A stretch of 64,000 nt of DNA from Rugamonas fusca. Its GTDB lineage: Bacteria > Pseudomonadota > Gammaproteobacteria > Burkholderiales > Burkholderiaceae_D. The stretch lies in NCBI RefSeq assembly GCF_014042365.1, contig NZ_JACEZS010000003.1, forward strand, positions 186,001-250,000, in the 5' to 3' direction. The position numbers and the translations under genes were made by a program. Under the pieces are notes generated by a model. That model did no database searches. It saw nothing but the letters and a program-made list of their open reading frames with translations, and was not told the DNA's origin. Shown one piece after another: positions 46,662 to 55,829 of the stretch; the stretch's first letter is position 1; every line of letters starts with the position of its first letter.

Positions 46662-47237
46662 TTACGCTTCGCTGTCGGTCTTGATGGCCCACAGACCGGG
46701 CAGGTTGCGCCAGTAGCCGTAGGCGTCCATGCCGAAACCAACGACGAAGCGGTTGGGGATGGTGATGCCGACGATGTCGGCCTTGCAGGGCTTGGCCTTG
46801 CCGATGGCCTTGTCGCAGAACACGGCCAGGATCACTTCAGCGGCGCCCATGTCGAGCAGGCGCTGTTTGACGTGGGCCAGCGTTTCGCCTTCGTCCAGGA
46901 TGTCGTCCAGCACGATGACGGTGCGGCCCGTCACGTTCGAGCGCGGCACGACTTTCCACACCACCTGGCCGCCCTGGTCCTCGTCACCGTAGCGGCTGAC
47001 GTGGATGTAGTCGAATTCGAGCGGGAAGGTCAGCTGCGGCAGCAGGTTGCCCGTGAAGACGACGGCGCCGCCCATCACGCCCAGCACCAGCGGGAATTCC
47101 TGGCTGTCGGGCGCGTTGAAGCGGGCGTTGAGGGTGTCGGCCATGCGCGTGACGGCGGCATCGACGGTCTCTTTGTTGAACAGCTCTTCTGCCGTTTCCA
47201 GCAGGGCGCGGGCGCGGTTGTGGTGGAAGTCTTGCAT
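46662..47237 (-). CDS. hpt: hypoxanthine-guanine phosphoribosyltransferase
   Basis: 191-residue purine-salvage enzyme. The PRPP loop VIVLDDILDEGETL is the diagnostic; GVMGGAVVFTGNLL and the C-terminal VVGFGMDAYGYWRN complete the phosphoribosyltransferase fold. Converts hypoxanthine/guanine to IMP/GMP. Located downstream of the transporter operon on the same strand with a 98-base gap. Confidence 0.93.
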   Translation of the reverse strand: MQDFHHNRARALLETAEELFNKETVDAAVTRMADTLNARFNAPDSQEFPLVLGVMGGAVVFTGNLLPQLTFPLEFDYIHVSRYGDEDQGGQVVWKVVPRSNVTGRTVIVLDDILDEGETLAHVKQRLLDMGAAEVILAVFCDKAIGKAKPCKADIVGITIPNRFVVGFGMDAYGYWRNLPGLWAIKTDSEA

Positions 47238-47335
47238 GATCTTCTAGTTTTTCGTAAAACGGGTGAACAATCCCGCTATTATCCGCCATATCGCGCTGTG
47301 TCGGGGTAGTTGGTTTTGCGCCACAGCCCCTCTCG

Positions 47336-48595
47336 CTAGCGGTAATCGCGCACGTCGTCGATCACCTTGCCGTCGTCGGGCAGGCTGCCGCGCGCGGCGA
47401 AACACACTTCGCCGCGCAGCTTGGTGAGATCGCGTATCGAATCAATGACGGCCGCGCCCAGGCTGGCGCTGGCGCCCTGCGGATCGTCCACTTCGCAGTG
47501 CAGCGTCATCACGTCCTGCGCCATGTGGCCCGACACCACCAACCGCGCCTTGACGATCTGCGGATGGCGGCGCGCGATCTCATGCACCTGCGACGGGTGC
47601 ACGAACATGGCGCGCACCTTGGTGGCCTGGTCGGCCCGCCCCAGCCAGCCGCGGATGCGGGTGTTGGTGCGGGCGCCGGCCGCCGGCGCATGCGTCAGCT
47701 CGGCCGACAGGTCGCCCATGGCGAAGCGGATCAGCGGGTAGTCGTGGCTGAACACGGTGACCAGCACTTCGCCGATCTCGCCCGGCGCCACCGGCTCGCC
47801 GGTGCCGGGGCGGACGATCTCCAGGATCACGTCCTCGTCGAGCACCATGCCGGGATCGAGCACGCCGGCGCTGGCCGTCTCGTACGCGATGCTGCCGATG
47901 TCGGCCGAGGCGTAGGTCTGGAACACGTGCGGCACGCCGTTCTGGGCGAACCAGGCGCGCAGCGATTCGGGCAGCGCTTCGGCGCCCATCATGGCCTGGC
48001 GCACGCTGGAAATGTCGGCGCCCATCTCCTGCGCTTTTTCGATGATGATCCTCAGGAACGACGGGGTGCCGATGTAGGTGTCGGGCCGCAGTTCGGCCAT
48101 GGCCTGCACCTGCATTTCCGTCTGCCCGGCGCCGGCCGGGATCACGGCGCAGCCGATGCGGGCCGCGCCGCCTTCGACCATGAAGGCGGCCGGCGTGAAG
48201 TGGTAGGAGAAGCAGTTCTGTATCAGCCCTCCCGGCCGCACGCCGGCCGCGTACATGGGGCGCGCGAAGCGCCACCAGTCCTGGCCCCGGCCTTCGGGAT
48301 CGAAAATGGGGCCGGGCGACATGAATACGCGCGCCAGCTGGCCAACGGGGGTGGCGTTCAGGCCGCCGAACGGCATCTGCTGGCGCTGCAGTTCCTTCAG
48401 GCCGGACTTGCGCGTGACAGGCAGCTGGGCCAGCGCGGCGCGGCTGGTAATGTCGCCGGCCGCCACGCCGTGCAGGATGCGCGCCCAGCCGGGCGTGCCC
48501 TGGGCCCGCGCCACGAGGCGCGGCAGGCGTTGCATCAGGTCGCGTTCGCGCTGCACGGGGTCGCGCGTCTCCAGGCTATCGAGCGTATCGGCCAT
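47336..48595 (-). CDS. phenylacetate-CoA-ligase-like AMP-binding enzyme
   Basis: 419-residue member of the PaaK branch of adenylate-forming enzymes: SYHFTPAAFMVEGGAARIG, GTPSFLRIIIEKAQEMG, VFQTYASADIGSIAYE and the C-terminal hinge IRGWLGRADQATKVRAMFV. It activates a carboxylic acid, probably aromatic, as a CoA thioester. Start ATG 48595. Last gene of a seven-gene leftward operon that starts with another acyl-CoA ligase and contains a full ABC transporter. Shorter than PaaK (about 430-440). Confidence 0.87.
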   Translation of the reverse strand: MADTLDSLETRDPVQRERDLMQRLPRLVARAQGTPGWARILHGVAAGDITSRAALAQLPVTRKSGLKELQRQQMPFGGLNATPVGQLARVFMSPGPIFDPEGRGQDWWRFARPMYAAGVRPGGLIQNCFSYHFTPAAFMVEGGAARIGCAVIPAGAGQTEMQVQAMAELRPDTYIGTPSFLRIIIEKAQEMGADISSVRQAMMGAEALPESLRAWFAQNGVPHVFQTYASADIGSIAYETASAGVLDPGMVLDEDVILEIVRPGTGEPVAPGEIGEVLVTVFSHDYPLIRFAMGDLSAELTHAPAAGARTNTRIRGWLGRADQATKVRAMFVHPSQVHEIARRHPQIVKARLVVSGHMAQDVMTLHCEVDDPQGASASLGAAVIDSIRDLTKLRGEVCFAARGSLPDDGKVIDDVRDYR

Positions 48596-48630
48596 GTTGG
48601 ATCCTTGTGTGAAGTTTTTTGGGCGGGGCG

Positions 48631-49467
48631 TCAGGCCAGCCAGCGTTTGCGGCGGCGGTAGAACTTCATGTCGCGGAAGCTCTTGCGCCCGGCGCCGGAC
48701 ACGCCCAGGTAGAACTCCTTGACGTCCTCGTTGCTGGCCAGGTCGGTGGCAGCGCCTTCCATCACCACCCGGCCGTTTTCCAGGATGTAGCCGAAATCGG
48801 CGTAGCGCAGTGCCACGCTGGTGTTCTGCTCGGCCAGCAGGAAGGACACGTTCTCCTTCTGGTTCAAGTCCTTGACGATGCCGAAGATCTCCTCGACGAT
48901 CTGCGGTGCGATGCCCATCGACGGTTCGTCCAGCAGGATCATGGACGGCTTGGCCATCAGCGCGCGGCCGATCGCGCACATCTGCTGTTCGCCGCCGGAG
49001 GTGTAGCCGGCCTGGCTGGCACGCCGTTCCTTCAGGCGCGGGAAGTAGTGGTAGACCTTGTCCAGCGCTTCCTTGAGCTGCGGGCGCGACAGGGTGCGCG
49101 TGTAGGCGCCCGTGAGCAGGTTGTCCTCGATGGTCAGGTGGCCGAAGCAGTGGCGTCCTTCCATCACTTGCGACAGGCCCCGCTTGACCAGTTCATTGGG
49201 CGTGAGCTGGTCCACCCGTTCGCCCTTGAACTGGACTTCGCCCTTGGTGACGTCGCCGCGCTCGCCGCGCAGCAAGGTCGAAATGGTTTTCAGCGTGGTC
49301 GACTTGCCGGCGCCGTTGGCGCCCAGCAGGGCCACGATCTTCCCTTGCGGGACTTGCAGCGACACGCCCTTGAGCACGAGGATCACGTGGTCGTAGATCA
49401 CTTCGATATTGTTGACCGACAGGTAGGGCTGGCTGCTGACGGTTGCGGCTGCGGCGGCTGTGTTCAT
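48631..49467 (-). CDS. livF: branched-chain-amino-acid-type ABC transporter ATPase LivF
   Basis: 278-residue ABC ATPase: Walker A GANGAGKST, LivF-type linker YTSGGEQQMCAIGRALM (signature near SGGEQQ), Walker B MILLDEPSMGIAP. I start at ATG 49467, seven bases after GAAG; the Met two codons earlier is too close to it. A C-terminal basic tail (RRRKRW) follows the usual LivF end. Hydrolyses ATP for transport with LivG, LivH, LivM and the binding protein encoded upstream. Confidence 0.9.
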   Translation of the reverse strand: MNTAAAAATVSSQPYLSVNNIEVIYDHVILVLKGVSLQVPQGKIVALLGANGAGKSTTLKTISTLLRGERGDVTKGEVQFKGERVDQLTPNELVKRGLSQVMEGRHCFGHLTIEDNLLTGAYTRTLSRPQLKEALDKVYHYFPRLKERRASQAGYTSGGEQQMCAIGRALMAKPSMILLDEPSMGIAPQIVEEIFGIVKDLNQKENVSFLLAEQNTSVALRYADFGYILENGRVVMEGAATDLASNEDVKEFYLGVSGAGRKSFRDMKFYRRRKRWLA

Positions 49468-49547
49468 GGTCATTCTTCGCTGGTTAAAAAAGATGCGGGG
49501 AGGAGGAGGGACTCCCCGCATCAGGGCGCGTTACAGCTATGGCGTGG

Positions 49548-50849
49548 CTATTTCGCGCAGGCTGGCGTTATTTTTTTCTCGGCGGCGTAGGCGTTCGAGG
49601 ATTCCTCCAGCAGCTTGCGGGTCAGCGCCTTGTCGCCCACCACCCAGTTCGGCGTGATGGCATTCCACTTCTTGCCATCCCACTGCTGGACTTTCACGGC
49701 GCCCGAGCCTTCATGGTCTTCGCAGCTGGTTTTCACCACCGGCAGCATGCCGTAGGCACCGATGGCCTTCTCGCGCGCTTCGTCCACATTCAGGTGTTCC
49801 AGGCCCCAGCGCAGCTGTTCGCCCGTGACGGGTTTGCCCTTGCCGAATTTTTCCTGCGCCGTGCGCATCGCTTCCACCCACAGGATGGCGGCCGTTACGC
49901 CGCGCATGTGGTAGACGGAACCGACGCGGTTGCGGTCGGCCAGGTTACCCTTGCCGGCGTCATACAGCTTCTTGTGGATCTCCTCCATCACCGGGTAGTT
50001 GCCGGGGGTGTTGAAGGTCATGGCGCTGTAGCCCTTGGCGGCGTCGCCGGCCGGCACGGTGTCCTCCTCGGAACCGGCCCACCACACGCCCAGCATCTTC
50101 TCGCGCGGGAAGCCGTTGCGCTGGGCCGTCTTGATGGCGACCGAGTTCATCACGCCCCAGCCCCACAGGATCACGTAGTCGGGATTGGCCTGGCGGATCT
50201 GCAGCCATTGCGATTGCTGCTCGCTGCCCGGCGGCGGCACGGCGATCTTGATCAGATCGAAGCCATACTGCTTGGACAGCGCCTCCAGCACCGGCAACGG
50301 TTCCTTGCCGAACGCGGAGTCGTGGTACAGGTGCACGATCTTCTTGCCCTTGAGTTTATCCATGCCGCCGCTCTTGTCGCCCAGGTACTTGATCATGCCG
50401 GCGGCCTGGTTCCAGTAGCTGGTGATGAGCGGGAAAACGTAGGGGAACACTTTGCCGTTGGCCGCGTCCGAGCGGCCGTAGCCGAGCATCGTCATCGGGA
50501 TCTTGTCCTGCGGCAGCCGGTCCAGGATGCCGTAGGCGATGCCGGTCGACAGCGGTTCGACCATGGTGGCGCCGCCGTTCTTGGTCTTCAGGCGCTCGTA
50601 GCATTCCACGCCGCGCGAGGGGTTGTATTCCGTCTCGCATTCCTCCCAGCTGATCTTCACGCCGTTCACGCCGCCGTTCATATTGACCAGGTTGAAGTAG
50701 TCGATCACGCCGCCGTAAAAGCCGGAACCGCCCGCCGCATAAGGCCCCACGCGATACGATGGCAGGGCGATGAACTGGTCGGCCCAGGCCGGAACTATGG
50801 CGCTGGCCGCCAGCGCGGCGCCCAGCACGAGGGATTTGATGCACTTCAT
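49548..50849 (-). CDS. ABC transporter periplasmic substrate-binding protein (Leu/Ile/Val-type)
   Basis: 433-residue type I periplasmic binding protein with signal peptide (MKCIKSLVLGAALAASAIVP, cleavage after AWA). The segments YFNLVNMNGGVNGVKISWEE and VYHMRGVTAAILWVEAM fit the LivK/urea-type class. GGAGGAGA lies upstream of the ATG. Sits third from the end of the operon. Given the flanking acyl-CoA ligases, its ligand may be an organic or aromatic acid rather than an amino acid; this is inference. Confidence 0.86.
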   Translation of the reverse strand: MKCIKSLVLGAALAASAIVPAWADQFIALPSYRVGPYAAGGSGFYGGVIDYFNLVNMNGGVNGVKISWEECETEYNPSRGVECYERLKTKNGGATMVEPLSTGIAYGILDRLPQDKIPMTMLGYGRSDAANGKVFPYVFPLITSYWNQAAGMIKYLGDKSGGMDKLKGKKIVHLYHDSAFGKEPLPVLEALSKQYGFDLIKIAVPPPGSEQQSQWLQIRQANPDYVILWGWGVMNSVAIKTAQRNGFPREKMLGVWWAGSEEDTVPAGDAAKGYSAMTFNTPGNYPVMEEIHKKLYDAGKGNLADRNRVGSVYHMRGVTAAILWVEAMRTAQEKFGKGKPVTGEQLRWGLEHLNVDEAREKAIGAYGMLPVVKTSCEDHEGSGAVKVQQWDGKKWNAITPNWVVGDKALTRKLLEESSNAYAAEKKITPACAK

Positions 50850-50910
50850 TGTTGTCTCCTCCAAGAGTCGGACTACGAATTGCCAGCTATGTGATTGCGC
50901 TCTGTGATGG

Positions 50911-51969
50911 TCAATGCGGGAACGGCCACAGGCGCAACTTCTCTTTACCGATTTGCCACAAACGCGCCAAGCCATGCGGCTCGACGATCAGGAAAAACAC
51001 GATCAATGCGCCGAACACCATCAGCTCCAGGTTGGACGCCACGCTGGTGGGCAGGGCCAGTCCGTGCGCCAGCACGTTCAGGAACACGGGCAGCAGCACG
51101 ATGAAGGCCGCGCCCAGGAAGGAACCGAGCACGGAACCGACGCCGCCGATGATGATCATGAACAGGATGCGGAATGACAGGTCCAGGTTGTACGCTTCCG
51201 GCTCCACCGTGCCCAGGTAGGCGAACGCGTACAGGGCGCCGGCCACGCCGCAGTAGAACGAGCTGACGGCGAACGCCAGCAGCTTGGTGCGCATCAGGCG
51301 GAAGCCGATCACTTCGGCCGCCACGTCCATGTCGCGCACGGCCATCCACGAGCGGCCCACGTTGGAGCGGATCATGTTCTTGGCCAGCAGCGCCATCACG
51401 GCCACCACGGCCAGCACCAGCAGGTATTTGCTGGCCGGGCTGTCGAATTCATAGCCGAGGATGGTGATCTTCTGCGCCGTGATCACGCCCGAGCTGCTGT
51501 AGTTGGTCAGATAGGGGATCTTGGTCAGGCACCACAGCACGAAGAACTGGGTGGCCAGCGTGGCGGCGGCCAGGTAGAAGCCGCGGATGCGCAGCGACGG
51601 CAGCCCGAACGCGACACCCACCAGCGCCGCCGACAGCCCGCCCAGCACGAAGGCCAGCAGGATGGGCATGCCGGGAATGCGCTGCACGAAGTTGTAGGCG
51701 CCGAACGCACCCACGGCCATGAAGGCGGCCGTGCCCAGCGACAGCTGGCCTGCGTAGCCGGTGAGGATGTTGAGCCCCAGCGCGGCCAGCGAGAAGATCA
51801 GGAACGGGATCAGGATGGCCGACAGCGTGTAGGGTGAGGCCAGCACGGGCGCCAGCGCCAGCGCCACCACCAGCAGCGCGCCCAGCGCGATGCGGTCCTG
51901 GCGGATCGGGAAGATCTGGTTGTCGGCCTGGTAGCTGGTCTTGAATTGTCCGGCTTCGCGGTAGAACAT
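50911..51969 (-). CDS. livM: branched-chain-amino-acid-type ABC permease LivM
   Basis: 352-residue permease with about nine to ten membrane helices; LivM family signature LGLNILTGYAGQLSLGTAAF and the cytoplasmic loop NVGRSWMAVRDMDVAAEVIG that contacts the ATPases. Start ATG 51969 with GGATC-type upstream site. Between LivH and the binding-protein gene. Confidence 0.92.
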   Translation of the reverse strand: MFYREAGQFKTSYQADNQIFPIRQDRIALGALLVVALALAPVLASPYTLSAILIPFLIFSLAALGLNILTGYAGQLSLGTAAFMAVGAFGAYNFVQRIPGMPILLAFVLGGLSAALVGVAFGLPSLRIRGFYLAAATLATQFFVLWCLTKIPYLTNYSSSGVITAQKITILGYEFDSPASKYLLVLAVVAVMALLAKNMIRSNVGRSWMAVRDMDVAAEVIGFRLMRTKLLAFAVSSFYCGVAGALYAFAYLGTVEPEAYNLDLSFRILFMIIIGGVGSVLGSFLGAAFIVLLPVFLNVLAHGLALPTSVASNLELMVFGALIVFFLIVEPHGLARLWQIGKEKLRLWPFPH

Positions 51970-51980
51970 GGTCGATCCTC

Positions 51981-52883
51981 TCAGATTCTGCGGATGATTT
52001 TTTCGCCGAACAGCCCTTCGGGCCGCACCAGCAGGAACGCCAGGGCCAGCACGTAAGGGAACCAGCCCTCGATGCCGCCGCCGACCATGGGGCCGATGTA
52101 GACTTCGGCCAGCTTTTCCGACGCGCCGATGATCAGGCCACCGACGATGGCGCCCGGCATGGAGGTGAAGCCGCCCAGGATCAGCACCGGCAGCGCTTTC
52201 AGCGCGACGAAGGTGAGCGCGAACTGCACGCCGTTGCGGGCGCCCCACAGCAGGCCCGCCACCAGCGCCACCATGCCGGCCACGGACCACAGCACGGCCC
52301 AGATGCGCTGCAGCGGAATGCCCACGGCCAGCGCGGCCTGGTGGTCGTCGGCCACGGCGCGCAGCGCGCGGCCCACCTTGGTGCGGGCGAACAGCAGGGC
52401 CAGCGCCGTCACCAGCAGCGCGCAGATGCCGGCCGCCGCCACGTCGAACTGGGATACGATGATGTTGAATTTATCGAGCAAAAATTGCAGCGGCACGTCC
52501 TCGATCGGCAGTTCCAGCTTGTGCACCTGCGAGCCCCAGATCAGTTGCGCCAGGCCCTCGATGAAAAAGGCCAGGCCGATGGTGGCCATGAACAGCGTGA
52601 TCTCGGGCTGGTTCACGAGCGGGCGCAGCACCACGCGCTCGATGGCCAGGCCCAGCACGATCATCACGACGATGGTGATCGGGATCGCCAGCCACACGGA
52701 CAGGCCGAACTTGTCCACCATGCCCACGCAGGTGAGGGCGGCGAAGAACACCATCGCACCCTGGGCGAAGTTGAACACGCCGGACGCCTTGTAGATCAGC
52801 ACGAAGCCGATCGCCACCAGCGCGTACATCACGCCCGACAGCAGGCCGCCGATCAGCACTTCGAAGAAAAAGTTCACGTTCAT
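51981..52883 (-). CDS. livH: branched-chain-amino-acid-type ABC permease LivH
   Basis: 300-residue permease with about eight membrane helices; the LivH pattern GVMYALVAIGFVLIYKASGVFNFAQG at the N-terminus and the coupling loop TKVGRALRAVADDHQAALAVG. The ATG immediately follows the LivG stop (TAAATG on the coding strand), so translation is coupled. Confidence 0.92.
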   Translation of the reverse strand: MNVNFFFEVLIGGLLSGVMYALVAIGFVLIYKASGVFNFAQGAMVFFAALTCVGMVDKFGLSVWLAIPITIVVMIVLGLAIERVVLRPLVNQPEITLFMATIGLAFFIEGLAQLIWGSQVHKLELPIEDVPLQFLLDKFNIIVSQFDVAAAGICALLVTALALLFARTKVGRALRAVADDHQAALAVGIPLQRIWAVLWSVAGMVALVAGLLWGARNGVQFALTFVALKALPVLILGGFTSMPGAIVGGLIIGASEKLAEVYIGPMVGGGIEGWFPYVLALAFLLVRPEGLFGEKIIRRI

Positions 52884-53705
52884 TTAGTGCTCCACCCCGA
52901 GATAAGCGTTGATCACGTCCTGGTTGGTGCGTACCTCGTCGGGCGTGCCGTCGCCGATCTTCTTGCCGTAGTCGAGCACCACCACGCGGTCCGAGATATC
53001 CATCACCACGCCCATGTCGTGCTCGATCAGTACGATGGTGGTGCCGAACTGGTCGTTCACGTCCAGGATGAAGCGGCACATGTCCTGCTTCTCCTCCACG
53101 TTCATGCCGGCCATCGGTTCGTCCAGCAGCAGGATTTCCGGTTCGGCCGCCAGCGCCCGGCCCAGCTCCACGCGCTTTTGCAGGCCGTAGGGCAGGCGGC
53201 CCACGGGCGTCTTGCGGATCGCCTGGATCTCCAGGAAGTCGATGATCTCCTCGGCCTTGATGCGGTGTTCGATCTCCTCGCGGCGCGCCGGGCCCCAGTA
53301 CAGGGCCTGCAGCAGGAAATTGGACTTCATCTTCAGGTTACGGCCCGTCATGATGTTGTCGAGCACCGTCATGCCCTTGAACAGGGCGATGTTCTGGAAG
53401 GTGCGCGCGATGCCGGACTTGGCGGCCGCGTAGCAGTCCATGTTCTTGCGGTGTTCGCCGCGGTAGATGATCTCCCCTTGCTGCGGGCGGTACACGCCGT
53501 TGATCACGTTGAGCATGGAGCTCTTGCCGGCGCCGTTGGGGCCGATGATGGCGCGGATCTCGTGCTCCTTCACGTTGAAGGAGATGTCGGTCAGCGCGCG
53601 CACGCCGCCGAACGACAGCGAGATATTTTTCAGGTCCAGGATCACGGGGCCGGTGCGACGGCCGGCATGGGCGCCCAGATGCGCTTCGATTTCATTCATT
53701 TGCAT
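52884..53705 (-). CDS. livG: branched-chain-amino-acid-type ABC transporter ATPase LivG
   Basis: 273-residue ABC ATPase: Walker A GPNGAGKSS, Q-loop ARTFQNIALF, signature-region VGRLPYGLQKRVELGRAL (a degenerate LSGGQ, usual in LivG), Walker B ILLLDEPMAGMN and the C-terminal LivG extension ending YLGVEH. Start ATG 53705 is preceded by GGAGG; an ATG six codons earlier overlaps the stop of the upstream ligase gene (ATGA) and is an alternative. Confidence 0.91.
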   Translation of the reverse strand: MQMNEIEAHLGAHAGRRTGPVILDLKNISLSFGGVRALTDISFNVKEHEIRAIIGPNGAGKSSMLNVINGVYRPQQGEIIYRGEHRKNMDCYAAAKSGIARTFQNIALFKGMTVLDNIMTGRNLKMKSNFLLQALYWGPARREEIEHRIKAEEIIDFLEIQAIRKTPVGRLPYGLQKRVELGRALAAEPEILLLDEPMAGMNVEEKQDMCRFILDVNDQFGTTIVLIEHDMGVVMDISDRVVVLDYGKKIGDGTPDEVRTNQDVINAYLGVEH

Positions 53706-53719
53706 GGTGGTGTCCTCCG

Positions 53720-55663
53720 TCATGCCGCTGCCTGGACTGCCGGGTAGGTCTTGCAGTCCCAGATTTTCAGGTCGGCCGAGACGGCGCCCGTGCGGCCATC
53801 CTCGAACTTGACCTGGGTGGTGATGAACTGCGAGCTCTTGCCGCTGTACAGGGCGTCGATCAGCACCGCGTATTTTTCGGCGATGAACTTGCGGCGCACC
53901 TTGCGGGTGCGGGTCAGCTCATCGTCATCCGGGTCCAGCTCCTTGTGCAGCACCAGGAAGCGGTGCACCTGGGTGCCGGCCATGCCGGTCTCGGCGGCCA
54001 GGCCGGCGTTGACTTTTTCCACGCAGTCGCGCACCAGTTCATAGGTCTGCTGGTGGGCCGCCAGGTCCGTGTAGCCGGAATAGGCGATGCCGCGCCGCTC
54101 GGCCCAGTTGCCCACGGCTTCCATGTCGATGTTGATGAAGGCGCACACCTGGTCGCGCGCATGGCCGAACGCCACCGCCTCCTTGATGAAGGGGAAGAAC
54201 TTGAGCTTGTTCTCGATGTAGTTGGGCGCGAACATGGCGCCGTCGTTCATGCGGCCCACGTCGGCCGCGCGGTCGATGATCTTCAGGTGGCCTTCGGCGT
54301 CGAACAGGCCGGCGTCGCCGGTGTGGAAGTAGCCGTCGGCGTCGATCACTTCGGCCGTGGCGTCGGGGCGCTTGTAGTAGCCGGCCATGGTGGCGGGCGA
54401 GCGCACCAGCACTTCGCCGTTCTCGGCCAGCCGCACTTCCACGCCGGGCGCGGGCAGGCCCACGCTGTCGAACTTGATGTGGCCATCCGGTTGCAGGCAC
54501 ACGTAGGCGCAGGTTTCCGTGGAACCGTACAGCTGCTTGAGGTTGACCCCGATCGAGCGGTAGAAGCGGAACAGGTCGGGGCCGATGGCCGCGCCGGCCG
54601 TGTAGGCCACGCGCACGCGCGACAGGCCCAGCACGTTCTTCAACGGGCCATACACGAGCAGGTTGCCGAGCGCGTAGGCGGCACGGTCGGCCAGCGGCAC
54701 CGGCTTGCCATCCAGGATGTCGGCGCCGCAGCGGCGCGCCACCTCCATGAAGTGGTGGAACATGCGGCGCTTGATGGCGCCCGCGTCCTCCATCCGTATC
54801 ATCACGGTGGTCAGCATGTTCTCGAAGATGCGCGGCGGGGCGAAGTAGTAGGTGGGGCCGATCTCGCGCATGTCGGTCAGCACCGTGTCGCCCGATTCGG
54901 GGCAGTTGACCGTGAAGCCGGCCACCATGGCCTGGGCCAGCGAGAACAGGCAGTCGCCCACCCAGGCCATGGGCAGGTAGGACAGGATGTCTTCGCGCTC
55001 GGTCAGCTGGTCGAAGCCCACGCCGCCGGTGGCGGCCGCGATCAGCGAGGCGTGGCTCTGGCACACGCCTTTCGGTTTGCCGGTGGTGCCGGAGGTGTAG
55101 AGCATGATGGCGTGGTCGCTGCCCCGGCCGGCCGCGATGGCGGCTTCGTAGGCGCCCGGATGGTCGCGGTCCCATGCCCGGCCCAGCTCCTGCACGGCCG
55201 CGAACGCGGACAGTTCCGGCTGGCGGTAATGGCGCATGCCCCGTTCGTCCTCGTAGACGATGTGGGCGATGCCGGGGTAGGCGGCGCGCAGTTCGAGCAG
55301 CTTGTCGACCTGCTCCTGGTCTTCCACCACGGCGTAGTGGATTTCCGCGTTGTCCAGCACGTAGGCCATGTCGGCGGCCGGCGCATCCTGGTACAGCGGT
55401 ACGGGCACGCCGCCCAGCGCTTGCGCGGCCAGCATGGCCCAGTACAAGCGGGGGCGGTTGTCGCCGATGATGGCCAGGTGCATGCCGCGCTCAAAACCCA
55501 GCGCGGCCAGGCCGCAGGCCAGGGCGCGCACTTCCGCGTTCACTTGCGCCCAGTTCCAGCTTTGCCAGATGCCCAGGTCCTTTTCGCGGAACGCGGGCCG
55601 CTGCGGCCGGTCTACGCCGTGCTGCAATAGCCGGCGTGGGAACGTATCCAAATCAGTTTGCAC
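53720..55663 (-). CDS. AMP-dependent acyl-CoA synthetase (long-chain fatty-acid-CoA-ligase-like)
   Basis: 647-residue adenylate-forming enzyme. A3 motif MLYTSGTTGKPKG, A5 LYGSTETCAY, A7/A8 YFHTGDAGLFDAEG and DRAADVGRMNDG. FadD15-like size and insertions indicate a long-chain or branched acyl substrate. Starts with GTG 55663 behind an ideal AGGAG; upstream in-frame ATG codons do not have a site. First gene of the liv operon, so activation of the transported acid by CoA is a plausible logic. Confidence 0.87.
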   Translation of the reverse strand: MQTDLDTFPRRLLQHGVDRPQRPAFREKDLGIWQSWNWAQVNAEVRALACGLAALGFERGMHLAIIGDNRPRLYWAMLAAQALGGVPVPLYQDAPAADMAYVLDNAEIHYAVVEDQEQVDKLLELRAAYPGIAHIVYEDERGMRHYRQPELSAFAAVQELGRAWDRDHPGAYEAAIAAGRGSDHAIMLYTSGTTGKPKGVCQSHASLIAAATGGVGFDQLTEREDILSYLPMAWVGDCLFSLAQAMVAGFTVNCPESGDTVLTDMREIGPTYYFAPPRIFENMLTTVMIRMEDAGAIKRRMFHHFMEVARRCGADILDGKPVPLADRAAYALGNLLVYGPLKNVLGLSRVRVAYTAGAAIGPDLFRFYRSIGVNLKQLYGSTETCAYVCLQPDGHIKFDSVGLPAPGVEVRLAENGEVLVRSPATMAGYYKRPDATAEVIDADGYFHTGDAGLFDAEGHLKIIDRAADVGRMNDGAMFAPNYIENKLKFFPFIKEAVAFGHARDQVCAFINIDMEAVGNWAERRGIAYSGYTDLAAHQQTYELVRDCVEKVNAGLAAETGMAGTQVHRFLVLHKELDPDDDELTRTRKVRRKFIAEKYAVLIDALYSGKSSQFITTQVKFEDGRTGAVSADLKIWDCKTYPAVQAAA

Positions 55664-55780
55664 CAGTGTCTCCTGTTGCGGTCTGTTGTTATGGTGCCGT
55701 GCTCGCTTGCGGATTGCCATCCAGATAGCGGCCCGTCATCCTTTTTGTGTGATGATAGTAGCCTGACGGCAGGGACCAGG

Positions 55781-55798
55781 TTGTCTTTTCGACGACAA
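55781..55798. promoter_or_regulatory. inverted repeat, candidate Crp/Fnr-type operator
   Basis: TTGTC and GACAA (55781-55785 and 55794-55798) lie between the divergent ligase operon and the Crp/Fnr gene. The 8-base spacing and half-sites resemble those of Crp/Fnr-family regulators. Sequence visible; use as operator is inference. Confidence 0.35.
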
Positions 55799-55829
55799 TC
55801 GCCCGACTTTTTTATGGTGCAATGCAACA